Source: Caldibacillus debilis DSM 16016 (GTDB taxonomy: Bacteria > Bacillota > Bacilli > Bacillales > Caldibacillaceae). From it: a stretch of DNA of 64,000 nucleotides. Below are positions 28,369 through 35,598 of the stretch, piece by piece (position 1 is the first letter of the stretch; each line of letters starts with the position of its first letter). A program made the position numbers and the translations under genes. The notes beneath the pieces were generated by a model. That model ran no database searches and was not told the DNA's origin. It was given only the letters and a program-made list of their open reading frames with translations. Location: contig NZ_KB912882.1 of the NCBI RefSeq assembly GCF_000383875.1, positions 26,612-90,611 of the forward strand, given 5' to 3'.

Positions 28369-28685
28369 ATGGTCTGCGCCAAAACGCTGTACAACTACAT
28401 CGAACGCGGTTTGATCATTGTAAAAACCAAAATTGAAACTATCAACAGTTTTCATTCTCGGATGAAGAAGGATTGACCGTTTTTTTTAAAGGTGTGGCTG
28501 CAAAATATCTTGATAATTACCTTGCTTGGTTCTCATTTGTGGATAGCCGCAGTAACGAAAATACCACGCCACATATCAAAGAGCTTCTGCTTACATCTGT
28601 ATTTGAAATGACAGAAAATTTTGAAAGTATCTGTCTATCTAAGTTCAGTGCTTTAAAAGGTCATTTACGGGCAATCGGCTTATAA
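28369..28685 (+). mobile_element. Insertion-sequence transposase remnants
   Basis: Two pieces of transposase code. 28369-28428 reads MVCAKTLYNYIERGLIIVKT, like the middle of an IS30-family transposase. From about 28432 the frame reads INSFHSRMKK, then with a shift FFKGVAAKYLDNYLAWFSF, resembling the C-terminus of IS1595-like transposases. No terminal inverted repeats or complete gene remain. The frame 28473-28685 is the tail of this debris and not an independent gene. Confidence 0.6.
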
Positions 28686-28710
28686 ATACCGGGAGAGGAG
28701 AACTCAATTT

Positions 28711-29148
28711 ATGGAAATTAGAAAACCAAACGATTCGGAATATAAAAAGATTTTATCACTTTCACCACAAGCATTATTCGAAGGTACATTAGGCGAAACA
28801 AAACCGTCAGATGAAAAAGTCAAACAACTTATTGAACCATTATTGCAGAAAGGAAGCTATTATTTGATAGCAACTGAAGGCGATAATCTAATGGGTTGGA
28901 TTCTTATCGGAACAAGTAAAGACCAATTAACTGAAAAGATATATGGATTTATTTATGAATTGTTTGTGTTAGAGGAATTTAGGGGAAATGGAATTGCAAA
29001 ACAATTGATGGAAACTGGTATCGAACATCTTAAACAAGATGGATATTCAGAGGTTCGCTTAAGTGTATATGCAGGAAATCAAGCGATTAAACTGTACGAA
29101 AAATTAGGATTCAAAAATAGAACCATTACAATGAGTATGAACATATAA
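28711..29148 (+). CDS. GNAT family N-acetyltransferase
   Basis: Acetyltransferase of 145 residues. The acetyl-CoA loop is EEFRGNGIAKQLM (about residues 92-104) and the closing strand is LYEKLGFKNRTITM. Ribosome site GGAGAGGAG, spacing 10. It lies in the same AT-rich island as the aadK remnant and the transposase debris and was probably acquired with them. The substrate is unknown. Confidence 0.85.
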   Translation: MEIRKPNDSEYKKILSLSPQALFEGTLGETKPSDEKVKQLIEPLLQKGSYYLIATEGDNLMGWILIGTSKDQLTEKIYGFIYELFVLEEFRGNGIAKQLMETGIEHLKQDGYSEVRLSVYAGNQAIKLYEKLGFKNRTITMSMNI

Positions 29149-29383
29149 AACAAACATCTTTATTGAATATTGAAAAAATCACCATTAAACATTAACAGAG
29201 GCTATGGAAAAAGCGAGATCGTTTTTCTGCCTTTTTTTTATTGGATCTTCTTTTTGCTTGTCCGGAATAAGAGGTTGACCGGGAAATCGCTTCGAACGGC
29301 TTCTTCATGGGGACGGCTCATCTCCCTTTGCTCTGAATCACGGGCAGATCGCGCCTGTGATTTTTTTCGAAAGGGAGAGGACG

Positions 29384-29605
29384 ATGACCAAAAAAATAAC
29401 GAGCGCAGAACTTGTCCGAAAAATGGCGGACATATTCCGGTGCCCCATCTGCAAAGGTCCGATGAGGGTGATCGAAGTTCCATTCGCGCATCAAAAACCC
29501 CCGGCCGGCCAGCGGTCTGATCGCAGGACCCGGCGGAAAAACGGGAACGGAAAGCGCATGTGGTTTAACCTGCTGCCCGCCAAAAAACGCCGGATAGTCG
29601 AGTGA
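29384..29605 (+). pseudogene. N-terminal remnant of an RlmA-type rRNA methyltransferase
   Basis: The first 27 residues (KMADIFRCPICKGPM) match the zinc-finger start of RlmA 23S rRNA guanine-N1 methyltransferases. The rest departs from the family, apart from a late FNLLPAKKRR that resembles the NLLP motif following the finger. The methyltransferase domain is missing. The frame ends inside the left inverted repeat of the fra unit at 29600. It is a guess from a short match. Confidence 0.4.
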
Positions 29606-29644
29606 CACAATCTTCCCCACATAAAATGCATTGTTTGGGTAGAT

Positions 29645-29667
29645 TTTTGTCACTGTTTGTGACAAAA
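29645..29667 (+). promoter_or_regulatory. Dyad upstream of fra
   Basis: Perfect 9-bp inverted repeat TTTTGTCAC / GTGACAAAA with loop TGTTT, 46 bases before the fra start. It shares GTGACA with the outer inverted repeats. Possible operator. Confidence 0.5.
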
Positions 29668-29712
29668 TTATACCAACAAAGGCGGAAATAGCAAATATCG
29701 AAGGAGGAAGAC

Positions 29713-30084
29713 ATGGACGTTTTTGCAAAATATTTGGCGGGTATCGATAACCCCGATCACCGGGCCCGAACAGAGGAAATTCTGAACTGGGTTTTAAATA
29801 AATTCCCAAATTTGGAACCGCAAATCAAGTGGAATACGCCAATGTTTACCGATCACGGCACATTTATCATCGGCTTTTCCACAGCGAAGCATCATTTGAG
29901 CGTTTCACCCGAAGAAGTATGCATTGCGCACTTTGCCGATGACATCGCCAAAGCCGGTTACAGCGCTACCAAAGGGTTGTTTCGAATTCCGTGGAATGAG
30001 CCGGTAAATTACGAATTGCTTGGGAAAATGATTGAATTTAATATTCGGGATAAAGCGGAATATACGAAATTTTGGCGGAAATAA
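29713..30084 (+). CDS. fra: Frataxin-like iron chaperone Fra (YdhG, DUF1801)
   Basis: DUF1801 protein of 123 residues that closely resembles B. subtilis YdhG/Fra, the frataxin-like protein that delivers iron for Fe-S cluster assembly. Recognisable segments are [56 protein letters not shown] and the end FWRK. Start ATG with GAAGGAGG just upstream. It has its own terminator and is flanked by inverted repeats, which is unusual for this core gene. Fra identity rests on remembered sequence similarity. Confidence 0.8.
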   Translation: MDVFAKYLAGIDNPDHRARTEEILNWVLNKFPNLEPQIKWNTPMFTDHGTFIIGFSTAKHHLSVSPEEVCIAHFADDIAKAGYSATKGLFRIPWNEPVNYELLGKMIEFNIRDKAEYTKFWRK

Positions 30085-30107
30085 TACATCACGCCTTAGC
30101 AAAAAAT

Positions 30108-30139
30108 CGCATGACACGAAAAAATTGTCATGCGTTTTT
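30108..30139 (+). terminator. Rho-independent terminator after fra
   Basis: Perfect 9-bp stem CGCATGACA / TGTCATGCG with an A-rich loop, followed by TTTTT. Confidence 0.9.
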
Positions 30140-30258
30140 GCAACTCGATAAAGGCGCCAACGGCTCAATAGTAGCCGTGGGCGCTTTAAATGTGGGGGAA
30201 ATTGTGTCACTCTATAGTTAAGAAAAGAAAGGTACGAGATGGATTTTTTCGCTTTTCT

Positions 30259-30366
<108 letters not shown>

Positions 30367-30372
30367 ACAGAA

Positions 30373-30401
30373 AAAGGCATTAGGGATCGCCTAATGCCTT
30401 T
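30373..30401 (-). terminator. Terminator of the arsP operon
   Basis: Perfect 11-bp stem AAAGGCATTAG / CTAATGCCTTT, with the T run (TTTTTCTG) on the minus strand, just after the small Cys-rich gene. Confidence 0.9.
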
Positions 30402-30411
30402 CCTTGCGGTT

Positions 30412-30567
30412 TCAGCAACACTCGCGATCGGATCCGGACGGACAGCATTCCCGTTCCTTTGCGGATATGGGGACCATTTTTTCGCTTTCTTTCATTTCCA
30501 CAATTTGAATAGCGCAGCAGCCTTGTTTTTCGCTGGATTTGCCCGAGAGAACTTTCAAGATGTTCAT
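30412..30567 (-). CDS. Small Cys-pair protein of the ArsP operon
   Basis: 51-residue protein too short for standard ORF cut-offs. It carries three Cys-Cys pairs: GCC near residue 22, ECC near 41 and ECC at the C-terminus. The ribosome site AAGGAGG, 7 bases before ATG, is near perfect. It is 12 bases downstream of the arsP-like permease and followed by the operon terminator. The vicinal cysteines suggest binding of As(III) or another soft metal, perhaps as a chaperone to the permease. No signal peptide. I do not recognise the family. Confidence 0.75.
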   Translation of the reverse strand: MNILKVLSGKSSEKQGCCAIQIVEMKESEKMVPISAKERECCPSGSDRECC

Positions 30568-30579
30568 GTGAATTCCTCC

Positions 30580-31446
30580 TTAAATGATATAGAACAAAAA
30601 TCCGGACAATGCCGCCATTGTTATGACGGAGGCGACAAACGCCAAAACCAGCTTTTTTCTAAAGATACCGTGCAACAGTGCGATCTCCGGCAGGCTTGCT
30701 CCTGCTGAGCTAATCAACAGCGCCATGACCGGTCCCAATGCCATCCCTTTTGCAATCAGGATTTGCGAGATGGGAATCATCGCGGAAAGGCGGATATACA
30801 AAGGGATCCCGATGATGGCTGCAAGGGGAACAAGCCACCACTTATCACCTCCCATATGGGTTGATATCCATTCCGTCGGTACGGCGCCGCGGATAATGGC
30901 TCCGATGCCCGCACCGATAAGCAAATACGGAAAAACCGTTTTCATTAAACGCAGGGTTTCCAACAAGGCATCCTTTGCTTTTCGTTTCTTTCCGAAATCG
31001 GCTTTTCCTTTCACCATGACCTGCTTCACTTGATTTTCAAATCCCAGTTTTTCAAGCGCAAAACCGGTCAGTATGGATAAAAGAGCGGTGATCATGGCGT
31101 AAGCGGCCGCCGTTTTTATTCCGAGCACCGCGGCCATGAGCGTCAAGATGGTCGGATCGAGCACAGGAGAAGCAAAGAGAAAAATCATCACGATGCCGAA
31201 ACGGACCTTCTGATTGAAAAGCGTTACGACGACCGGGATCGTAGAACAGGAGCAAAAGGGCGTCACGAAGGCAAACGCGACAGCGATCAGTGCCCCGAAC
31301 AACGGATGGCGCTTTGATAACAAGCTTTGCATCTTCTCATAAGGAATATATCCTTCCAAAAGGTAAATGACGAATGAAATGCCCAAAAATAAAAGGGTGA
31401 GTTCGGACACGATCGCAAGAAAATCTTGAAGAATCCCTGGATCCAT
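30580..31446 (-). CDS. Permease of the ArsP/YraQ (DUF318) family
   Basis: Membrane permease of 288 residues with about eight hydrophobic segments. The conserved motif TPFCSCSTIPVV (about residues 61-72) holds the cysteines that in ArsP bind trivalent organoarsenicals for export. A second conserved part is GIPLYIRLSAMIPISQ, with SSAGASLPEI. The start has AAGGAG 9 bases upstream. It lies in an operon after a Cys-rich MarR regulator and before the small Cys-pair protein, close to arsC, which supports arsenic export. Other soft-metal substrates remain possible. Confidence 0.85.
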   Translation of the reverse strand: MDPGILQDFLAIVSELTLLFLGISFVIYLLEGYIPYEKMQSLLSKRHPLFGALIAVAFAFVTPFCSCSTIPVVVTLFNQKVRFGIVMIFLFASPVLDPTILTLMAAVLGIKTAAAYAMITALLSILTGFALEKLGFENQVKQVMVKGKADFGKKRKAKDALLETLRLMKTVFPYLLIGAGIGAIIRGAVPTEWISTHMGGDKWWLVPLAAIIGIPLYIRLSAMIPISQILIAKGMALGPVMALLISSAGASLPEIALLHGIFRKKLVLAFVASVITMAALSGFLFYII

Positions 31447-31468
31447 AGGGTCTCTCTCCTTATCATTT

Positions 31469-31485
31469 ATTTGTAAAGTGCAAGT
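31469..31485 (-). promoter_or_regulatory. Half-conserved MarR operator before arsP
   Basis: Plus-strand ATTTGTAAAGTGCAAGT matches the perfect dyad at 32004 in about 13 of 17 positions. It lies between the MarR stop and the permease start. Confidence 0.5.
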
Positions 31486-31522
31486 ATATCCTCAAGGAAC
31501 AGGCAAGCTTGGAAGGCTTGCC

Positions 31523-31969
31523 TCAAAATAACGGTTTGCAGCAGACGCTCGATTTTGCCATGCATTCATTCAACAACTTTATCGAACGGATGACGGTTTC
31601 TTTCTCAAATTCCGACATATGGGAAAAAATCTCATCCAAATACCGGTTGATTTCTTGATCGATGGCTGCCGCGACTGATTTCCCTTCGGCGGTCAACGAC
31701 AAGGTGTATACCCTGCGGTCTTCGGGAAGCGGCGTTTTTTTTACGAGTCCCCTTTTTACCAAATTTTGAATCTGCCTGCTGAACGTCGTAATATCCATCC
31801 CCAATGCATCGGCCACCTGTTGCATGGATGGGGACTTTCCCTTATCAATTTCGTAAAGAATATGGCTTTGAACGAGCGAAATATTTTCGGAATCAATCGA
31901 ACAGCAATTTTTATTTAACAATCCGAAACGGCGTGTCAACACTTGAAACAGCTCTCTCGTATTTTCCAT
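31523..31969 (-). CDS. MarR-family regulator of the arsenic cluster
   Basis: Winged-helix repressor of 148 residues. The recognition region is SMQQVADALGMDITTFSRQIQNLVKRGLV (residues 48-76) and the wing is PEDRRVYTLSLT. Two Cys-Cys pairs, NCCSID near residue 22 and VCCKPLF at the C-terminus, could form an As(III) or thiol-reactive sensor site. It is the promoter-proximal gene before arsP. Its own promoter holds a perfect dyad, so autoregulation is likely. The inducer is inferred from context. Confidence 0.8.
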   Translation of the reverse strand: MENTRELFQVLTRRFGLLNKNCCSIDSENISLVQSHILYEIDKGKSPSMQQVADALGMDITTFSRQIQNLVKRGLVKKTPLPEDRRVYTLSLTAEGKSVAAAIDQEINRYLDEIFSHMSEFEKETVIRSIKLLNECMAKSSVCCKPLF

Positions 31970-32003
31970 TTTTTCACCCCTATATGTTTATATATAGCAT
32001 ATT

Positions 32004-32020
32004 ATTTGCAAATTGCAAAT
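32004..32020 (-). promoter_or_regulatory. Perfect operator dyad of the MarR gene
   Basis: ATTTGCAA-A-TTGCAAAT, a perfect 17-bp palindrome 35 bases upstream of the MarR start codon, next to an AT-rich promoter (TATATATAAACATATA). A degenerate copy precedes arsP. Confidence 0.7.
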
Positions 32021-32041
32021 TTTATTTTAAAAAAATAGAAT

Positions 32042-32069
32042 AAAAACAGCCGAGAACTTCTTCTCGGCT
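32042..32069 (-). terminator. Terminator after arsC
   Basis: Perfect 9-bp stem AGCCGAGAA / TTCTCGGCT, T run on the minus strand. It separates arsC from the marR-arsP operon. Confidence 0.9.
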
Positions 32070-32081
32070 CCACAATCCATC

Positions 32082-32504
32082 TTATTCGCCCGTCTCGGCA
32101 AATTTCTTGATGCGTTCGCCGATTTCATCGCGAACACGGCGGAATACGGCCAATCTTTCCTCTTCCGTTCCTTCCGCCTTTGCCGGATCATCAAATCCCC
32201 AATGGACGCGTTTCACATGCGGCGGGGTCACCGGACAATGGTCCGCCGCATGGCCGCATAATGTCACAACGAGATCTGCTTGATCCAATATTTTCGGATC
32301 GATGACATCCGATGTCTGGTTCGAAATATCGATCCCCACTTCTTTCATAACCTTCACGGCGGCCGGATTTAATCCGTGAGCCTCGATGCCGGCACTGTAC
32401 ACTTCCCATTCATCGCCGAGATATTTTTTCGCCCATCCTTCAGCCATCTGGCTGCGGCAAGAATTGCCCGTACATAAAAAGTAAATCGTCTTCTTGTTTT
32501 TCAT
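32082..32504 (-). CDS. arsC: Arsenate reductase ArsC, thioredoxin-coupled
   Basis: Low-molecular-weight-phosphatase-fold enzyme of 140 residues that reduces arsenate to arsenite. The P-loop Cys is C11 (CTGNSCR, C-x5-R) and the redox pair is C83 and C90 (CGHAADHC), as in B. subtilis and S. aureus ArsC. Ribosome site AAAGGCGGAG. It is transcribed separately from the adjacent marR-arsP operon, being closed off by a terminator. No ArsB or Acr3 efflux pump is seen nearby. Confidence 0.95.
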   Translation of the reverse strand: MKNKKTIYFLCTGNSCRSQMAEGWAKKYLGDEWEVYSAGIEAHGLNPAAVKVMKEVGIDISNQTSDVIDPKILDQADLVVTLCGHAADHCPVTPPHVKRVHWGFDDPAKAEGTEEERLAVFRRVRDEIGERIKKFAETGE

Positions 32505-32844
32505 GTTTCACTCCGCCTTTGTTAAAGTATGATAAGGTGCCGCCTGGACCAAGGCAAATTCCGCAAATTTTGCCGATGCCGGCGGCCTAGGCCAACCGAA
32601 ACGGATTCCCAAAACCTTCTGGAATTTATACTAAAGCAATTTTACGCAAAACGCAAAATTTTGAGCCGTCGATTCCGCGTTTCGCCAAAATCATTGACAT
32701 TTCTATTATCGACAAAAAAGGTCTTCCTCCCTTTTTGTTTACATAATATTTTTATAATAAATTAACCTTTGCACTGCTCCCCCTCCGCTGAAAAATTCCG
32801 TCAACAAAGGAAAAACGAGGAAGCCTTCGCTCCCCCGTCTTCCG
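32505..32844. other. Intergenic with an AT-rich 20-mer shared with 35161
   Basis: GTTTACATAATATTTTTATA at 32737-32756 recurs exactly at 35161-35180. No gene seen. Confidence 0.6.
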
Positions 32845-33450
32845 TTAAAAATGCTTTTGATACCATTGCCGCGCCTGTTCCACTTCCGATTTTTTGATCG
32901 AATGCCCTCCTTTTTCCCAATGGACAGTCACGTCGCTTCCGGCGCCCCGCAACAGGTTTTCCAGCTCTTCCGCTTCCTCTTTCGGACAGATCGGATCCGC
33001 TTCCCCGGCGGCAATCCACACCTTCGTCCCGCTTAAATCGGGAAGGGCGATTCCCCGCCGCGGGACCATCGGATGGAAAAGGAGGGCCCCTTTCAGGCTG
33101 CCCGGAATATGGAAAAGGAGGCTTGCCGCCATGTTCGCCCCGTTGGAATAACCGACGGCAATGACCCGCTTTCGGTCGAAGGCATATTGTTCCGCGGCGG
33201 AATCGAGAAAATCCGCCAATCGCCGGGTGCGGAAAACCAAATCCTCCACGTCGAAGACGCCTTCGCGGATCCTGCGGAAAAACCGGGCCATCCCGTTTTC
33301 CGACACTTCGCCGCGGACGCCGAGCACGCCGGCTTCCGGATCCAGGATATTCGCCAGGGGAAGCAAATCGCACTCGTTTCCGCCCGTTCCGTGAAGCAGA
33401 AGCAAGACGGGGCTTCCGTCCCTTTTTCCCCTACGGTAAAAATGTTTCAT
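32845..33450 (-). CDS. Alpha/beta-hydrolase carboxylesterase, MhqD-like
   Basis: Serine esterase of 201 residues in the phospholipase/carboxylesterase family. The nucleophile is in GYSNGAN near residue 101, the Asp in GEADPICP and the His in KGGHSI. B. subtilis MhqD, which pairs with ring-cleaving dioxygenase MhqE/O in quinone detoxification, is the best comparison. It is the third gene of a minus-strand operon with the MarR regulator at 34503 and the dioxygenase at 33523. The ribosome site GGGAGG directly abuts the ATG, which may lower translation. Confidence 0.8.
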   Translation of the reverse strand: MKHFYRRGKRDGSPVLLLLHGTGGNECDLLPLANILDPEAGVLGVRGEVSENGMARFFRRIREGVFDVEDLVFRTRRLADFLDSAAEQYAFDRKRVIAVGYSNGANMAASLLFHIPGSLKGALLFHPMVPRRGIALPDLSGTKVWIAAGEADPICPKEEAEELENLLRGAGSDVTVHWEKGGHSIKKSEVEQARQWYQKHF

Positions 33451-33522
33451 CCTCCCGCCACCTTTGACTGAAGGTTTTTCCGTACATGATCGGCATGGAA
33501 TGCCGTCCCTCTTTCTCTCTGC

Positions 33523-34506
33523 TTATTCGTCTTCCTTCCAGACCGTATCCAACGGTTTTAATACGGATTCGATCCGTTCCCTCATCGGCTCCAGAAATGG
33601 AGGCAGGGAGAGGGATTCGCCGAGATGCTCGAATTCCTCGTCGTTGGCAAATCCCGGGCCGTCCGTGGCCAATTCGAACAAAATGCCGTTCGGTTCCCTG
33701 AAATAGAGGGAACGGAAGTAAAAACGGTCCACGAAGCCGGAATTGGGAATGTTCCGTTCGCGCAAAATTTTCACCCATTCATACAGCTCTTCCTCATTTT
33801 CCACGCGGAAGGCGACATGATGGACACCGCCCCGTCCCAAACGTTCCCTGGGAAGATCCTTTCTTTCCTCCACATGGACTTCCGCGCCGGTTCCCCCTTC
33901 CCCCGTTTCAAAAACTTGTATCCGGGACCCGCCGGGGCCATCGGAAGGGTACTCGCCCTTTTTCCGGAAGCCTAATAATTCCGTTAAAACGGCGACGGTT
34001 TTTTCCCCATCGGCCACCGTAAGCTTCGCGGGGCCGAGCCCGAGGATGCCGTATTGCCGCGGAACAACCGAACGTCCCCACGGCCTTCCTCCCTGGACCC
34101 CGCGATTATTTTCATCGGAGACGAGGGTCATCCGGTGCCCCTCCCCGTCCCGAAAGGCCAGGGTCAGCCGGCCGGCCCGTTCCTTGATGTCCTCATGCTG
34201 AACGTTCAATCGTTCGAATCTTTCCTTCCAGTAGTGTAAAGCTTCATCATCCGGCACCCGGAAGGATACGGCGGAAATGCTGTTGACGCCTTCATGGTTC
34301 CGCCCGGCCATCGGGATTTCAAAAAAAGTCATCACGGTTCCCGGGTTTCCGATCTCGTCCCCGTAGTAAAGATGGTAGACGGAGATATCGTCCTGATTGA
34401 CGGATTTTTTCACGAGACGGAGCCCTAAAACCTTCGTATAGAAATGATAGTTTTTTGCCGCGTCCGCCGTGATCGACGAGACGTGGTGGAGCCCTTTCAA
34501 GATCAT
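33523..34506 (-). CDS. Ring-cleaving dioxygenase, MhqO/MhqE type
   Basis: Extradiol dioxygenase of 327 residues with two vicinal-oxygen-chelate repeats (LKGLHHVSSITAD at the start; GRGGVHHVAFRV near residue 215). Metal ligands are likely His in LHHV, His in VHHVAF and Glu in NGILFELATD. The family cleaves hydroquinone and catechol rings. The start overlaps the MarR stop by 4 bases (ATGA), with GGAGG 6 bases upstream; longer in-frame versions reaching 34902 run inside the MarR gene and are rejected. Confidence 0.88.
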   Translation of the reverse strand: MILKGLHHVSSITADAAKNYHFYTKVLGLRLVKKSVNQDDISVYHLYYGDEIGNPGTVMTFFEIPMAGRNHEGVNSISAVSFRVPDDEALHYWKERFERLNVQHEDIKERAGRLTLAFRDGEGHRMTLVSDENNRGVQGGRPWGRSVVPRQYGILGLGPAKLTVADGEKTVAVLTELLGFRKKGEYPSDGPGGSRIQVFETGEGGTGAEVHVEERKDLPRERLGRGGVHHVAFRVENEEELYEWVKILRERNIPNSGFVDRFYFRSLYFREPNGILFELATDGPGFANDEEFEHLGESLSLPPFLEPMRERIESVLKPLDTVWKEDE

Positions 34507-34955
34507 TTTCGTCCTCCCCATTGTTTTTGCAGCTTGCGCAAATAAGCGAGCATTCTTTTCTTCTCTTCCGCCGTCAAAGGGGAAAATTGGGCCGCCTGGA
34601 AGCGTTCCTGCTCGGGGAGCGCCGCTTCCAAGAGCTTTTTCCCCTTTTCGGTCAACAAAAGATAATTCGTCCGCCATTCCTTTTCCCTTTTGATCCAGCC
34701 CGCCTTCTCCATTTTGGCCAGGATTTGGGCGATATTTCCCTTCGTCACCAGCAGTTTTTCCGCCAGGTCCCGCTGGCAGATTTTTTCGTTGGTCCCGATA
34801 TGGACCAGACAATCGAATTGAGCCAAGGTCAATCCCCATTTTTTCAAATGTTGATTGGACAGACGGACGCTTTGGTTGTAAAATCTCGAGAGCCGGTACC
34901 AAAGCAATATCCCCAGCCGTTCATCCCGCGTCGTTCCCGGAAATTTGCCGTTCAT
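34503..34955 (-). CDS. MarR-family regulator of the quinone-detoxification operon
   Basis: MarR protein of 150 residues. Winged helix: ICQRDLAEKLLVTKGNIAQILAKMEKAGWIKR (residues 59-90). No conserved N-terminal Cys, so sensing would differ from the Cys-based sensors. ATG 34955 has GGGAGG 7 bases upstream; the TTG at 34961 is too close to it. It leads the operon MarR - dioxygenase - esterase and its promoter holds a dyad, which makes it the probable repressor of the operon. Confidence 0.82.
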   Translation of the reverse strand: MNGKFPGTTRDERLGILLWYRLSRFYNQSVRLSNQHLKKWGLTLAQFDCLVHIGTNEKICQRDLAEKLLVTKGNIAQILAKMEKAGWIKREKEWRTNYLLLTEKGKKLLEAALPEQERFQAAQFSPLTAEEKKRMLAYLRKLQKQWGGRK

Positions 34956-34975
34956 TTCCAATCCTCCCGCTTTCA

Positions 34976-35004
34976 GTTTATAACTAAACCGACAAATTGG
35001 TCAA
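34976..35004 (-). promoter_or_regulatory. Promoter and dyad of the mhq-like operon
   Basis: Minus-strand promoter TTGACC-N16-TATAAA (35004 to 34977). The dyad GTTTA-TAAC-TAAAC at 34976-34989 overlaps the -10, a natural MarR target. Confidence 0.65.
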
Positions 35005-35160
35005 AGGATTCGCCCCGGATCTTCCCTTCTTTCCCCAGCATGGGCCCATCGGCTTCAAGCGGCCGCGGGGCCGGAGAGCCGGCTTCCGGCTATAAAAAAA
35101 TCCGCCAATCCCCTTCCGGAATTGGCAGATTCCCACTTTTCCCGACTTCCGTTCCCGATA

Positions 35161-35180
35161 GTTTACATAATATTTTTATA
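35161..35180. repeat. AT-rich 20-mer, second copy
   Basis: GTTTACATAATATTTTTATA, identical to 32737-32756. Both copies lie beyond the 3' end or before the 5' end of minus-strand operons. Confidence 0.7.
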
Positions 35181-35217
35181 TTAAATTTTCAGCGAAGCCG
35201 TTTGGCCCTGATCCGCA

Positions 35218-35598
35218 TCATAAAAAGCGTTTTTCCAGTTTTTCGGCGTAATTTTTGAAAACGGAGGAATTGGTCTTGATCCGCCGTTTGGAAAGAAATT
35301 GATTGTACCGCAGCAGTTTTTCCGTCAATTTTTTTTGCAGCCGGGCCCGTTCCGTTTCATCGCCGCACGCCTGGATCAGCTTTTCAATCGTCAGCATTTC
35401 CTGTTTCAGTTTATCCTCCTCGGCACTGATGGTAAAATTGGCGTTTTTTAGCAGCCGGTAGGCCAGCCGCAATTCTTCCGGTACGGAGGACAAATCTTCC
35501 AGTTCCAACGGTTTTCCGAAGCCGGGGAGGTCGTCAAACTCCCCGTTTTGATACGCTTCGCGTATTTTTTCCTCGCTCACCCGCCAAAAATCCGTCAT
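35218..35598 (-). CDS. DUF1992 (DnaJ-like) small protein
   Basis: Protein of 126 residues. The start FWRVSEEKIREAYQNGEFDDLPGFGKPLELEDL is the DUF1992 signature (J-domain-like DnaJ homologue subfamily C member 28 type), of unknown function. ATG 35598 has AGGAG 7 bases upstream and overlaps the parC stop by 4 bases (ATGA), so it is probably translated with parC. The coiled-coil-like C-terminal half is Lys/Glu-rich. Confidence 0.85.
   Translation of the reverse strand: MTDFWRVSEEKIREAYQNGEFDDLPGFGKPLELEDLSSVPEELRLAYRLLKNANFTISAEEDKLKQEMLTIEKLIQACGDETERARLQKKLTEKLLRYNQFLSKRRIKTNSSVFKNYAEKLEKRFL

Larger units (their letters stand above)
29600..30212. repeat. 613-bp unit with 28-bp terminal inverted repeats around fra
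   Basis: Left end 29600-29627 and right end 30185-30212 are inverted copies; both begin GAGTGACACAAT, differ at about three inner positions and end in an A/T tail. Between them sit only the fra gene, an internal dyad TTTTGTCAC / GTGACAAAA (29645-29667) and a terminator at 30108. No transposase is present. Target-site duplications were looked for and not clearly seen. Confidence 0.75.
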
